This document shows, one piece after another, positions 25,401 to 33,038 of a stretch of DNA of 64,000 bases. The first letter of the stretch is position 1; each line of letters begins with the position of its first letter. The position numbers and the translations under genes are program-made. Source of the DNA: Ruminococcaceae bacterium FB2012 (GTDB lineage: Bacteria; Bacillota; Clostridia; Oscillospirales; Ruminococcaceae); NCBI GenBank assembly GCA_900104495.1, contig FMXS01000015.1, forward strand, positions 39,991-103,990. The letters run 5' to 3'. The notes under the pieces were generated by a model. The model saw only the letters and a list, made by a program, of their open reading frames with translations, did not search any database and was not told the DNA's origin.

Positions 25401-26164
25401 TACCAGCCGAAGCCGGACCTTGCCGCAAAAAGGCTGTTGCCTCGCTGGTCAATGGAGACAGTGCCGCTGCCGGTCTTTACCAGCGAGAATATCCCTGCGT
25501 AGTCGGGAAGGCTCTGTATCAGATTCCTGCCTACCAGTTCCTCATCGGTGCAGCCGGCGATTATGCCTTCGTCGGTGACGATGACGGCCTGCTGCTCGCC
25601 CTTCTCGTTCATCTGTCTGATATGCTCGCGGATGCTGTCCATGGTGTAGTCCAGGGAAGCAACGGTCTTGCCGTCACCCAGCAGCACCGAAACGGTGTAG
25701 CAGATGTTCCCCGTCATAGCGTCCACATATGGGTCGGTGACGTAGGGCTCGCCTTGATTCTTCACGGCCCCTGTATACCAGGTCCGCTTTTCGGCCACGT
25801 AGTCGTCCGGCTTGTCAAAGTCCGGGATATAGAACCAGCCCTCGGTGGCCATGTAGACGTTGAAGCAGACGGAATCCGTCTTTTCCTTCATCTGCTGCTT
25901 CTTTTCACGGATGAAGCTCCTGCAGCTTTCCCTGTCACCGCCGACACGGTCCTGGAGCTCCAGCGCGAACTGCATCGTCTGCAGCTTGGCGTCATTGATA
26001 GTGTCCTCCAGCTCGCCGCCGATGACTTCCAGCCTGTCGGCGCCGGACTGCTTGGTCTGCGAGGAGGTGACTTTAAACACAAGGAACATCTGACCGAAGC
26101 TCGCCGCGATAAGCAGCACCGCTATCACGACGATGATCAGTATCCCTCCCGAATTTTTCTTCAA
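22454..26164 (-). CDS. Giant hybrid histidine kinase with two sensor halves
   Basis: 1236 residues. Order: membrane helix (7-30), first extracellular Cache-like sensor (31-265), helix (270-294), a HisKA-like segment (308-360) in which FLANITADLREPV has alanine 317 where the phospho-histidine should be, helix (394-417), second extracellular dCache-like sensor (418-658), helix (661-687), active HisKA with H721 in MSHEIRTP, HATPase with N/G boxes (790-935), receiver with D1020 and Hpt with H1179. It seems to be a fusion of two sensor kinases where the first kept only the sensor and a dead dimerisation helix. Start is TTG at 26,164, needed to include the first helix. Confidence 0.9.
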   Translation of the reverse strand: MKKNSGGILIIVVIAVLLIAASFGQMFLVFKVTSSQTKQSGADRLEVIGGELEDTINDAKLQTMQFALELQDRVGGDRESCRSFIREKKQQMKEKTDSVCFNVYMATEGWFYIPDFDKPDDYVAEKRTWYTGAVKNQGEPYVTDPYVDAMTGNICYTVSVLLGDGKTVASLDYTMDSIREHIRQMNEKGEQQAVIVTDEGIIAGCTDEELVGRNLIQSLPDYAGIFSLVKTGSGTVSIDQRGNSLFAARSGFGWYLIVSENKWSLYKTSIIEMIIMLGVFLLIFGIMLALYIITARRAKAAQALLETNQEFLANITADLREPVNRINAGASVENIQNSADYELEFAGIREAGASLSGMLSRLRSYNELVKSKDKRLEELKKRKESNVKLSRHFRSIILSALLIVLVMCTYITVTASLKSGNSKMQNAVTNYENQVSGWIKTQKSILDMFCSNISTNPGIVNDYDAAVEYLDRITKQYPEISVSYIANPEWEEQVIMNNGWKPLREAFRVEERSWYKELIASDSNWIISSPYFDGQTGIYCVTFAENIYDDRSGELLGCFGIDFYMDKLVDILGSSYTDSSYAFLADAKGEIINHPYGKYQMSENGSVNVIELPYNSAEPDGKSVKLFKDYNGSFKIMTATRNEASGFTVYVVDSITSVYSGVFIYGSICITVLLACVIVVYKVMTRLITMQDETNAKLKESADAAIAADKAKSSFLAQMSHEIRTPINAVLGMNEMILHECGETNIREYSMNIQSSGRTLLSLINSILDFSKIEDGKMEIIPVEYDTAAMIGDLVNSISPRAADKGLEIFVDADKTLPCTLRGDDVRIRQVISNLLTNAVKYTEKGTVTLTLRKESADENSIVLYAEVSDTGIGIREEDIGALFESFKRLEEKRNRNIEGTGLGMSIVTRLLDLMGSKLEVRSVYGEGSSFSFRLRQEIVNAEQMGSWLSRSADETDKQLEDSYLYAPEAKVLVVDDNPMNLKVAASLLRLYGITADLADSGEKCLEMIQQKQYDVIFLDHMMPKMDGIEVIREIKKNELVPKKTSIIALTANAIVGAKEMYLAEGFAFYLTKPIESKALEKQLISCLPDNVKTFRTREKPGKPQEAPEADPDSMTMEDILKLREICPAVNAAEGLANCMDSKEFFFETLASFAETDKSAELDKALAAGDFDLYRITVHSVKSAARTIGADVLSEHARELEFAARDGDTEFVKANHQSFADEYRTIIEQVRKAAGS

Positions 26165-26207
26165 TCTATAACACGTCCTATCGGTTTATCACAATTATTC
26201 ACCTTAC

Positions 26208-26236
26208 ATTATAGCACGATTTTGTCTGAAATGCAA
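26208..26236 (-). promoter_or_regulatory. Promoter of the phosphorelay operon
   Basis: On the minus strand TTGCAT (26,231-26,236), 17 bases, TATAAT (26,208-26,213), with TGC before the -10. It lies 44 bases before the kinase start. Confidence 0.75.
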
Positions 26237-26342
26237 TAGCTTATTCACAAATAACACGAAAAAGCTGTCAGAATTCGTGACACGAAGACCCGAATATGTC
26301 CCCGTGAGGCTGATCTCCCGCATCAGACTGCTGAAAAATCTC

Positions 26343-26371
26343 TTGACAAGCGGGAAAAAGTGTGCTACAAT
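26343..26371 (+). promoter_or_regulatory. Promoter of the asparagine T-box operon
   Basis: TTGACA (26,343-26,348), 17 bases, TACAAT (26,366-26,371), with TGC before the -10. The transcript would begin at about 26,378, at the T-box leader. Confidence 0.88.
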
Positions 26372-26377
26372 GTGTCT

Positions 26378-26627
26378 ATGCAAAATGCGACGACGGAGAG
26401 AAGTAGCATCGGCAGACGGTCAAAGAGAGCGCGGATAGGTGTGAGCCGCGTACACGAGCCCTTGTGAATAACACTCCCGAGCAGCAAACCCAAAGGCCTC
26501 CGGCCGAGTAGGAGAGACGGGAACGCCCGTTACAGCGTCAGAGGGATCGCGGGCCTATGCCTGCGGTAATTCAGGTGGCACCGCGGAAGTCAGCTTTCGT
26601 CCTGTATCCGGACGAAGGCTTTTTTTG
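26378..26627 (+). promoter_or_regulatory. T-box riboswitch sensing uncharged tRNA-Asn
   Basis: Leader of about 250 bases between the promoter and asnS. It has an AGTA-type loop at 26,400-26,406, a stem I distal part (GCGG/CCGC around 26,430-26,455), and a likely specifier AAC at 26,470-26,472 in the context GAATAACACTCC. The T-box core AGGTGGCACCGCGG lies at 26,573-26,586, followed by a terminator. AAC is an asparagine codon, matching the downstream asnS and asnA. Uncharged tRNA-Asn should favour the antiterminator and switch on the operon. Confidence 0.9.
26593..26626 (+). terminator. T-box regulated terminator
   Basis: Ten-pair stem (26,593-26,602 with 26,610-26,619, one G-U pair) followed by seven T. 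The competing antiterminator uses the T-box sequence just upstream. Confidence 0.92.
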
Positions 26628-26690
26628 TTTGCCCGATTCCGGACTTCGCAGTCAGTATCAATATTTTAAACCTGTGAAAGGATGGTTATC

Positions 26691-28061
26691 ATGAAGCACA
26701 CAGACATCAAGGCAATTTTTGACGACAAGAGCTTCCTCGGACGGACAGTGACCGTCTGCGGTTGGGTAAGGACCTCGAGGGATTCCAAAAACGTAGCTTT
26801 TATCGAGCTTAACGACGGCACGACCCTCAAACATCTCCAGATCGTCATCGACAAGGCCTCCGGGGCTGCCTCCGATGAGGCGCTGAAGCTGGGCACTGCT
26901 CTCAGAGTCACCGGCGTGATCGTTGAGGGAAGAAATGAAACTCCCGAGATCAACGCCGAGAACATCGAGATCCTCGGTGTATGCCCGCCGGAATATCCCC
27001 TCCAGAAGAAGCGCCACACCCTTGAATTCCTGCGCACGATGCCTCATCTGCGCGGCAGGACGAACACCTTCAACGCCGTGTTCCGCGTAAGGTCTACCGC
27101 CGCCGCCGCTCTGCACGAGTATTTCCAGAGTCGCAATTTCGTATATGTAAACACTCCTCTCATCACCGGCTCCGACTGCGAGGGTGCGGGCGAGATGTTC
27201 CAGGTTACCACAGTCGGCTACGATCCTTCCGTAAAGTCTGAGGAGGAATACTTCGCCAAGGACTTCTTCGGTCAGCGCGCCGGACTTTCCGTTTCCGGTC
27301 AGCTCGAAGGAGAAATGGCTGCTATGGCCTTCGGAAAGATCTACACCTTCGGCCCTTCCTTCAGAGCCGAGAAATCCAACACTCCGCGCCACGTTGCCGA
27401 GTTCTGGCACATCGAGCCGGAGATCGCCTTCGCTCAGCTCCCCGACGTCATCGAGGAAGCCGAGGGGATGATAAAGTTCGTGGTAAGCCGCGTGCTTGAA
27501 AAATGCCGCAGCGAGATGGAATTCTTCGATCAGCACTTCGAGAAGGGGCTCATTGCCAAGCTGGAGGAGCTTATCTCCCACGATTTTGCAGTCTGCACCT
27601 ACACCCACGCTATCGAGCTGCTTGAGCATTCCGGCAGAGAGTTCCAGTATCCCGTTGAATGGGGCTGCGACCTCCAGACCGAGCACGAGCGCTACATCTC
27701 CGAGGAGGTCTTCAAGAAGGCGGTATTCGTCACCGACTATCCCAAGGAGATCAAGTCCTTCTATATGAAGCAGAACCCCGACGGCAAGACCGTTGCGGCA
27801 GTTGATCTGCTTGTCCCCGGCGTGGGCGAGATCATCGGCGGCAGCGAGAGAGAGGCAGATTACGACAAGCTGCTTGCCGCAATGAACGAGAGAAAGATGT
27901 CCCTTGAGCCTTATGCCGATTATCTTGACCTGAGAAAGTTCGGCTCGGTGCCTCACGGCGGCTTCGGCCTCGGCTTCGAGAGACTTATTATGTATATCAC
28001 CGGCATCAGCAACATCCGCGACGTTATCTTCTTCCCGAGGACCGTCGGCTCCATCAGGTAA
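26691..28061 (+). CDS. asnS: Asparaginyl-tRNA synthetase
   Basis: 456 residues, class IIb synthetase that charges tRNA-Asn. The N-terminal OB-fold anticodon domain (about 1-110) opens with VTVCGWVRTSRDSKNVAFIELNDG. The catalytic domain has motif 2 FGPSFRAEKSNTPRH and motif 3 GGFGLGFERLIMYITG. The early SDCEGAGEMFQVTT stretch is typical of AsnRS rather than AspRS. ATG at 26,691 is chosen because GAAAGGA sits 8 bases before it; the ATG at 26,682 overlaps that site. It is first gene of the T-box operon with a GNAT gene and asnA. Confidence 0.96.
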   Translation: MKHTDIKAIFDDKSFLGRTVTVCGWVRTSRDSKNVAFIELNDGTTLKHLQIVIDKASGAASDEALKLGTALRVTGVIVEGRNETPEINAENIEILGVCPPEYPLQKKRHTLEFLRTMPHLRGRTNTFNAVFRVRSTAAAALHEYFQSRNFVYVNTPLITGSDCEGAGEMFQVTTVGYDPSVKSEEEYFAKDFFGQRAGLSVSGQLEGEMAAMAFGKIYTFGPSFRAEKSNTPRHVAEFWHIEPEIAFAQLPDVIEEAEGMIKFVVSRVLEKCRSEMEFFDQHFEKGLIAKLEELISHDFAVCTYTHAIELLEHSGREFQYPVEWGCDLQTEHERYISEEVFKKAVFVTDYPKEIKSFYMKQNPDGKTVAAVDLLVPGVGEIIGGSEREADYDKLLAAMNERKMSLEPYADYLDLRKFGSVPHGGFGLGFERLIMYITGISNIRDVIFFPRTVGSIR

Positions 28062-28067
28062 GAGCCA

Positions 28068-28511
28068 ATGAGAGAGATCGCTCACGATGAAGTATACAGG
28101 CTGGAAGAATGTCTGAAAGCCCTTGCCCGTCATCACAACGAGGTCTCGGTGAATTTCAAGGGCTGTTTCCCGAAAAAGCCTTATTCCGAGTCTCTGGCGG
28201 CATTTGAAAAGGCTTTGGCGGAGGGAAGATCAAAGATCGCCGTCATCGAAGAGGATGACAGGACAGCGGGCTTCTGCAAGATAGATCTCATCGGTCAAGA
28301 GGGGCACGTTGATATACTGATCGTGCTGAAAGAGTACCGCGGCAGGGGATACGGCAGACAGCTTATGGACTGGGCGGTCGCGACCCTCCGGCAGGACGGC
28401 GCTCTCAGGATAGAGATAAAAGTCGTTGACGGCAACGACGCAAAGGCTTTTTACGAGAAATACGGCTTCCGCACCGTTTCGGAGATACTCAGGGCAGACA
28501 TCCCGTCATAA
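28068..28511 (+). CDS. GNAT-family N-acetyltransferase
   Basis: 147 residues, a small cytoplasmic acetyltransferase. The acetyl-CoA pyrophosphate loop is VLKEYRGRGYGRQLM near residues 84-98 and the C-terminal KAFYEKYGFRTV is the usual GNAT strand-helix end. The start is 6 bases after the asnS stop codon, so it is in the asparagine T-box operon. Acceptor unknown; acetylation of an amino acid or of a protein in asparagine metabolism is only a guess. Confidence 0.85.
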   Translation: MREIAHDEVYRLEECLKALARHHNEVSVNFKGCFPKKPYSESLAAFEKALAEGRSKIAVIEEDDRTAGFCKIDLIGQEGHVDILIVLKEYRGRGYGRQLMDWAVATLRQDGALRIEIKVVDGNDAKAFYEKYGFRTVSEILRADIPS

Positions 28512-28529
28512 TCGAAAGGATTGAGAATT

Positions 28530-29540
28530 ATGTCAAAAGGACTTACCATACCCGAGGGCTACAAGTCGGCCCTCACACTCAGAGAGACCCAGCACGCGAT
28601 AAAGTATATCAAGGATGTGTTCCAGCAGAACCTTTCCTTTGCGCTGACTCTTGACCGTGTTACCGCTCCTCTGATCGTCACTACCGCCAGCGGCATCAAC
28701 GACGACCTCAACGGCGTCGAGCGCAAGGTGGATTTCGACATCAAGGAGTTCGACACCCACGCCGAAGTGGTGCAGTCGCTGGCGAAGTGGAAGCGTATGG
28801 CTCTCTACCGCTACGGCTACAGGTCCGGTGAGGGCATCTATACCGATATGAACGCTATCAGACGTGACGACAGCGTTGATAATATCCATTCGGTCTTTGT
28901 GGACCAGTGGGACTGGGAAAAGGTCATCACCCGCGCCGAGCGCACCGTGGATTTCCTCAAGGAGACTGTCCGCGAGATCGTCAAGGCTATCGTGTTCACC
29001 AAGCGCAAGGTGAGCCTGCGCTATCCCGTGCTGAAAGGCGTCATCGAGAAGGAGCCTTTCTTCATCACCACTCAGCAATTACTGGATATGTATCCCGATA
29101 AGACTCCCAAGGAGCGTGAGAGGCTCATCGCCAAGGAGCATAAGACCGTGTTCATCATGCAGATAGGCGGGGCGCTCTCCGACGGCAAGCCCCATGACGG
29201 CCGGGCTCCCGATTACGACGACTGGCAGCTCAACGGCGATCTGATCTTCTGGAACGAGGTCCTGGACGACTCGCTGGAGATCTCGTCAATGGGCATCCGC
29301 GTGGACGAAGCCTCTCTTGCATCGCAGCTGAAGCTTGCCGGTGCCGAGGAACGCATGAAGTTCGACTACCACAAGATGATAGCCGACGGCACCCTCCCGC
29401 TGACCATAGGCGGCGGCATCGGGCAGTCAAGGATTTGTATGTTCCTGCTGGAAAAGGCCCATATCGGCGAGGTCCAGTGCTCGGTATGGCCCGAGGACAT
29501 GACAGCCGCCTGCAAGGAAAAAGGCGTGACGCTTCTCTGA
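28530..29540 (+). CDS. asnA: Aspartate-ammonia ligase (asparagine synthetase A)
   Basis: 336 residues, the usual length of AsnA, which makes asparagine from aspartate, ammonia and ATP and is related to class II tRNA synthetases. Recognised by the opening ETQHAIKYIKDVFQ, by LTLDRVTAPLIV with the GIND stretch after it, by FVDQWDWEK, and by the end GGGIGQSRICMFLL. ATG at 28,530 has AAAGGA in good position; a TTG at 28,521 overlaps that site. Placed under the same tRNA-Asn T-box as asnS, so uncharged tRNA raises both synthesis and charging of asparagine. Confidence 0.96.
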   Translation: MSKGLTIPEGYKSALTLRETQHAIKYIKDVFQQNLSFALTLDRVTAPLIVTTASGINDDLNGVERKVDFDIKEFDTHAEVVQSLAKWKRMALYRYGYRSGEGIYTDMNAIRRDDSVDNIHSVFVDQWDWEKVITRAERTVDFLKETVREIVKAIVFTKRKVSLRYPVLKGVIEKEPFFITTQQLLDMYPDKTPKERERLIAKEHKTVFIMQIGGALSDGKPHDGRAPDYDDWQLNGDLIFWNEVLDDSLEISSMGIRVDEASLASQLKLAGAEERMKFDYHKMIADGTLPLTIGGGIGQSRICMFLLEKAHIGEVQCSVWPEDMTAACKEKGVTLL

Positions 29541-29554
29541 CATATGATCCAAAC

Positions 29555-29597
29555 AGCGCAGCATATCCCTTTCATCGGGGATGCTGCGCTTTTTTTG
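29555..29597 (+). terminator. Terminator of the asparagine operon
   Basis: AGCGCAGCAT (29,555-29,564) pairs with ATGCTGCGCT (29,581-29,590), the stem extended inward by ATCCC/GGGG-like pairs, then seven T. Confidence 0.92.
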
Positions 29598-29646
29598 TGC
29601 ATCCGGCAATTTGCCGGGCAATTTCCTCATAAGCCGCAAAAAGCGG

Positions 29647-29675
29647 TTGACTTTGCTTCAAAAAGGTGGTATAAT
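29647..29675 (+). promoter_or_regulatory. Promoter of the ior operon
   Basis: TTGACT (29,647-29,652), 17 bases, TATAAT (29,670-29,675), with TGG before the -10. Confidence 0.85.
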
Positions 29676-29707
29676 AATATAGTATGTTTTTTATCGGAGG
29701 AATGCTT

Positions 29708-31495
29708 ATGTCACAACGGTTTCTCATGGGAAATGAAGCTATCGCTCTCGGTGCGCTGCACGCGGGCGTAAACGTGGTTTCGGGCTACCCCGGGACCCCC
29801 TCTACCGAAATACTTGAAACTATTGCCAAGAATAACAAGAACGGCTCCGTATACGTCGAGTGGTCGGTCAACGAAAAGGCCGCCCTGGAGGTTGGCGCGG
29901 GAGCTGCCTACTCCGGCGCACGCTCGCTGGTAACGATGAAGCAGGTGGGGCTCAATGTGGCCTCCGACCCGCTGATGAGCCTTGCTTATGTGGGTGTCAA
30001 GGGCGGAATGGTCATCGTTTCGGCGGACGATCCGGGACCCATATCCTCACAGACCGAGCAGGACACCCGCCATTTCGCGCAGTTTGCCAAGCTGCCTGTC
30101 TTTGACCCCTCCTCCCCTGAGGAGGCTTATCAGATGATACAGGACGCCTTTGAGCTTTCCGAGAAGTACGGCACTCCCGTGCTTTTCCGTCCCACGACAA
30201 GGGTCTGTCACGGCTGCGCCAATGTTGAAGTGCGGGACAGCTTCGAGCCTCATAAGCCCGAGGGCTTCGTGAAGGACACCATGCGCTGGGTCATTTTCCC
30301 GCGCACATCCTATCTCAACCACTGCAAGATCGAAAAGCGGGACCCCGCTCTCGGGGATGAGCTTTCATCCTACCGCTTCAATAAGCTGACAGGTTCCGGC
30401 AGGATAGGCATTGCCACTCACGGCATCAGCTATGCCTACACCTGCGAAGCCCTTGAAGGCTCGGAGGCAGATTACAAGCTGCTGAAAGTCTCCACCCCCA
30501 ACCCCTTCCCGGAGAAGCTGGCGCTGGAGTTTCTGGAGGGCCTTGACGAAGTGGTCTGCATCGAGGAACTTGACCCCGTCATCGAGCGGGCGCTGACTTA
30601 TATCTGCGGCAAGCATCATCTGAATGTGACGGTACACGGCAAGCTGGACGGCACCGTTCAGCCCGCCGGCGAGAACACCGTGGAGTCCGTGAAGAAAGTA
30701 CTGTCCAATTTCTTGGACATCAAATACGAAGAGACCGACGTTCCCGCTCCGCCGGATCTGCCCGTAAGGCCGCCTGTTCTCTGCGCGGGATGTCCCCACA
30801 GGGCTTCCTTCTACGCCGTCAAGCAGGCCACAAAGGGGCGCAAGGCCGTTTACAGCGGAGACATCGGCTGCTACACCCTCGGCAACGCCAAGCCCCTTGA
30901 TATGGTGGACACCTGCCTCTGTATGGGCGCGGACGTTACCATTGCTCAGGGCATCCACCGTGTGGAGCCCGACACTCTGAATTTCTCCTTCATCGGAGAC
31001 TCCACGTTCTTTGCTTCGGGCATCACGGGAGTTGTAAACGCGGTCTACAATCAGACGGATATAATTCTTATCGTGCTGGACAATTCCACCACGGCAATGA
31101 CCGGGCATCAGCCCCACCCGGGAACGGGCGTCACCATGATGGGTGAGGTCTGCAATGCGGTATCTATTGAGAAGATACTTAACGCCGTGGGCTGCACCTA
31201 TGTCAAGACCGTTGACCCGCTGGATCTTTCGGCGGCGGAGAAAGCCGTCAGCGAGGCCGCGGATATGAAGGGCGTCCGGGCTATAATAATGAAGTCGCCC
31301 TGCATCGCGGTGACAAAACCCGCGAAGCAGTACACCGTGGACGCTGAAAAATGCATCGGATGCAGAAAATGCATCCGCGAGCTGGGCTGTCCCGCTGTCG
31401 TACTGGACAACGGCAGGCCGGCAATAGAGAAGAGCTTGTGCTACGGCTGCGGAGTATGCGCTCAGGTATGCCCCGTAAACGCGATTGGGAGGTGA
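29708..31495 (+). CDS. iorA: Indolepyruvate ferredoxin oxidoreductase, alpha subunit
   Basis: 595 residues. Oxidises aryl-2-oxoacids (from aromatic amino acids) to aryl-acetyl-CoA with reduction of ferredoxin, or works in reverse. The N-terminal pyruvate-ferredoxin-oxidoreductase fold opens with GNEAIALGALHAGVNVVSGYPGTPSTE. The thiamine diphosphate region has GDSTFFASGI and the NSTTAMTGHQPHPGTG motif. Two [4Fe-4S] clusters at the C-terminus are given by CIGCRKCIRELGCP and CYGCGVCAQVCP. ATG at 29,708 has GGAGG 7 bases upstream, better than an ATG 6 bases earlier. iorB follows by 5 bases. Confidence 0.94.
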   Translation: MSQRFLMGNEAIALGALHAGVNVVSGYPGTPSTEILETIAKNNKNGSVYVEWSVNEKAALEVGAGAAYSGARSLVTMKQVGLNVASDPLMSLAYVGVKGGMVIVSADDPGPISSQTEQDTRHFAQFAKLPVFDPSSPEEAYQMIQDAFELSEKYGTPVLFRPTTRVCHGCANVEVRDSFEPHKPEGFVKDTMRWVIFPRTSYLNHCKIEKRDPALGDELSSYRFNKLTGSGRIGIATHGISYAYTCEALEGSEADYKLLKVSTPNPFPEKLALEFLEGLDEVVCIEELDPVIERALTYICGKHHLNVTVHGKLDGTVQPAGENTVESVKKVLSNFLDIKYEETDVPAPPDLPVRPPVLCAGCPHRASFYAVKQATKGRKAVYSGDIGCYTLGNAKPLDMVDTCLCMGADVTIAQGIHRVEPDTLNFSFIGDSTFFASGITGVVNAVYNQTDIILIVLDNSTTAMTGHQPHPGTGVTMMGEVCNAVSIEKILNAVGCTYVKTVDPLDLSAAEKAVSEAADMKGVRAIIMKSPCIAVTKPAKQYTVDAEKCIGCRKCIRELGCPAVVLDNGRPAIEKSLCYGCGVCAQVCPVNAIGR

Positions 31496-31500
31496 GGGAG

Positions 31501-32067
31501 ATGAACAATATCCTGCTTTGCGGAGTCGGCGGTCAAGGGACCGTGCTGGCCTCCAAGCTGATCGCCTTTGCGGCAATGGAAAAGGGCGAGGACGTCCGCA
31601 CCTCGGAAACAATCGGTATGAGCCAGCGGGGCGGCTGCGTGGTTTCTCACGTTCGGGCGGGGAAAAATATCGCCTCCCCCATGCTGCCGAAGGGCTCCGC
31701 CGATGTGATAATCGCCTTTGAGCCCGCCGAAGCCGTCCGCAATATATCCTATCTGAAAAAGGGCGGTACCGTTGTGGTGAACAAGAAGGCTGTCAAGCCC
31801 GTCACCGCATCCCTTACGGGCTCCGACTACGACGGCAGCGAAGCGCTGGAATATCTGAAAGCCAACGTCTCCGACCTGCGGGTCATCGACGGCGACGACA
31901 TCTGCGAGAAATGCGGTTCGCCAAAGGTGCTGAACATCGCTCTGCTGGCCGCCGCGGCCAAATCGGGAGCCCTCGGAATGACGGTGGAGGAGCTGAAAAG
32001 CGCCGTCGTCAAGCGCATCCCGGAGAAGTTCCACGAGATAAACCTCCGCGCGGTGGAGTTGGCGTAA
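31501..32067 (+). CDS. iorB: Indolepyruvate ferredoxin oxidoreductase, beta subunit
   Basis: 188 residues, the gamma-domain subunit of the two-chain IOR enzyme. Opening NILLCGVGGQGTVLASKLIA and TSETIGMSQRGGCVVSHVR are characteristic. Start ATG at 31,501 has GGAGGTGAGGG upstream, which also overlaps the end of iorA. It forms the active enzyme with IorA. Cytoplasmic. Confidence 0.94.
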   Translation: MNNILLCGVGGQGTVLASKLIAFAAMEKGEDVRTSETIGMSQRGGCVVSHVRAGKNIASPMLPKGSADVIIAFEPAEAVRNISYLKKGGTVVVNKKAVKPVTASLTGSDYDGSEALEYLKANVSDLRVIDGDDICEKCGSPKVLNIALLAAAAKSGALGMTVEELKSAVVKRIPEKFHEINLRAVELA

Positions 32068-32070
32068 TAT

Positions 32071-32098
32071 TCAATGCACAATGCACAATGCACAATTA
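32071..32098 (+). repeat. Tandem heptamer repeat (copy B)
   Basis: Three copies of ACAATGC ending in ACAATTA, directly after the iorB stop. The last 20 bases match the minus strand at 100-122 exactly. A TGCGGC/GCCGCA hairpin lies 13 bases further on (32,111-32,127). Confidence 0.65.
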
Positions 32099-32162
32099 AG
32101 GCTTCGCTTTTGCGGCGGGATGCCGCAGCTTATGTTGATTACCGTTTTTACGGAAGGAAAGT

Positions 32163-33038
32163 ATGAAAATGTCAGTGATCCGAACTGAAAATCTGAGTTA
32201 TGTTTACGGCGAAGGGACGCCCTTCCGCAAGGTCGCGGTGGACAGCGTTGACCTGGAGATCGGAGAAGGGGAGTTCATCGGCGTCATCGGGCATACGGGC
32301 TCCGGGAAAAGTACGCTGATACAGCACTTCAACGGTCTGCTGAAACCTACCTCCGGCAGCGTATATATCGACGGCGAAAAGCTCTGGGAGGACAAGGCAA
32401 GGCTCCGGGCCATACGCTTCAAGGTGGGACTGGTGTTCCAGTACCCCGAGTATCAGCTCTTTGAGGAGACCTGCTACAAGGATATCGCCTTCGGCCCCCG
32501 GAACATGGGCCTCTCGGAGGAGGAAATAGACAAGCGGGTCCGTGAAACTGCCAGACTTATCGGCATCTCTGACGAGATGCTGGAAAAATCCCCCTTTGAG
32601 CTTTCCGGCGGACAGAAGCGCCGGGTGGCTATCGCGGGAGTTATGGCTATGGAACCCAAGGTGCTTATCCTCGACGAGCCCGCCTCGGGCCTTGACCCCA
32701 AAGGAAGGGCCAAGATACTGGGCCTTATCAGAGAATACCACAAGGAAAAGCAGAACACGGTCATGCTGGTCTCCCACTCTATGGAGGACGTGGCTAAGCA
32801 CTGCTCGAAGATACTTGTGATGAACAACGCGAAGGTGTTCTGTTACGATACCCCCGTGAACGTCTTCCGAAGGGCGCAGGAGCTGGAAAGCATGGGCCTT
32901 GCGGTGCCCCAGGTGACAAGGGTGTTCAACCGCCTCAGGGCTATGGGCTGTCCCGTGGACGACGAGGTCTACACCGTGGGCTTCGGCAAGGAACTTATTA
33001 TGAAAGCCCTTTCCGCAGGACGGAGGGCAGAGCCGTGA
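32163..33038 (+). CDS. ecfA2: Energy-coupling factor transporter ATPase EcfA2
   Basis: 291 residues. ATPase of the ECF vitamin and metal uptake machine. Walker A GHTGSGKST near residue 42, Q-loop VFQYPEYQLFEET, signature FELSGGQKRR, Walker B VLILDEPASGLDP and switch histidine in VSHSMED. The QYPEYQLFEET stretch and the C-terminal extension are typical of EcfA2 (CbiO2). GGAAGG lies 5 bases before the ATG. Downstream come a DUF1275 gene and ecfT. The usual partner ATPase EcfA1 is absent from this cluster and may be elsewhere in the genome. Confidence 0.9.
   Translation: MKMSVIRTENLSYVYGEGTPFRKVAVDSVDLEIGEGEFIGVIGHTGSGKSTLIQHFNGLLKPTSGSVYIDGEKLWEDKARLRAIRFKVGLVFQYPEYQLFEETCYKDIAFGPRNMGLSEEEIDKRVRETARLIGISDEMLEKSPFELSGGQKRRVAIAGVMAMEPKVLILDEPASGLDPKGRAKILGLIREYHKEKQNTVMLVSHSMEDVAKHCSKILVMNNAKVFCYDTPVNVFRRAQELESMGLAVPQVTRVFNRLRAMGCPVDDEVYTVGFGKELIMKALSAGRRAEP

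Noticed and set aside
24383..26239. A 618-codon plus-strand frame opposite the hybrid kinase
   Set aside because: It is antisense to the sensor domains of a protein with clear conserved motifs, so it is a shadow frame.
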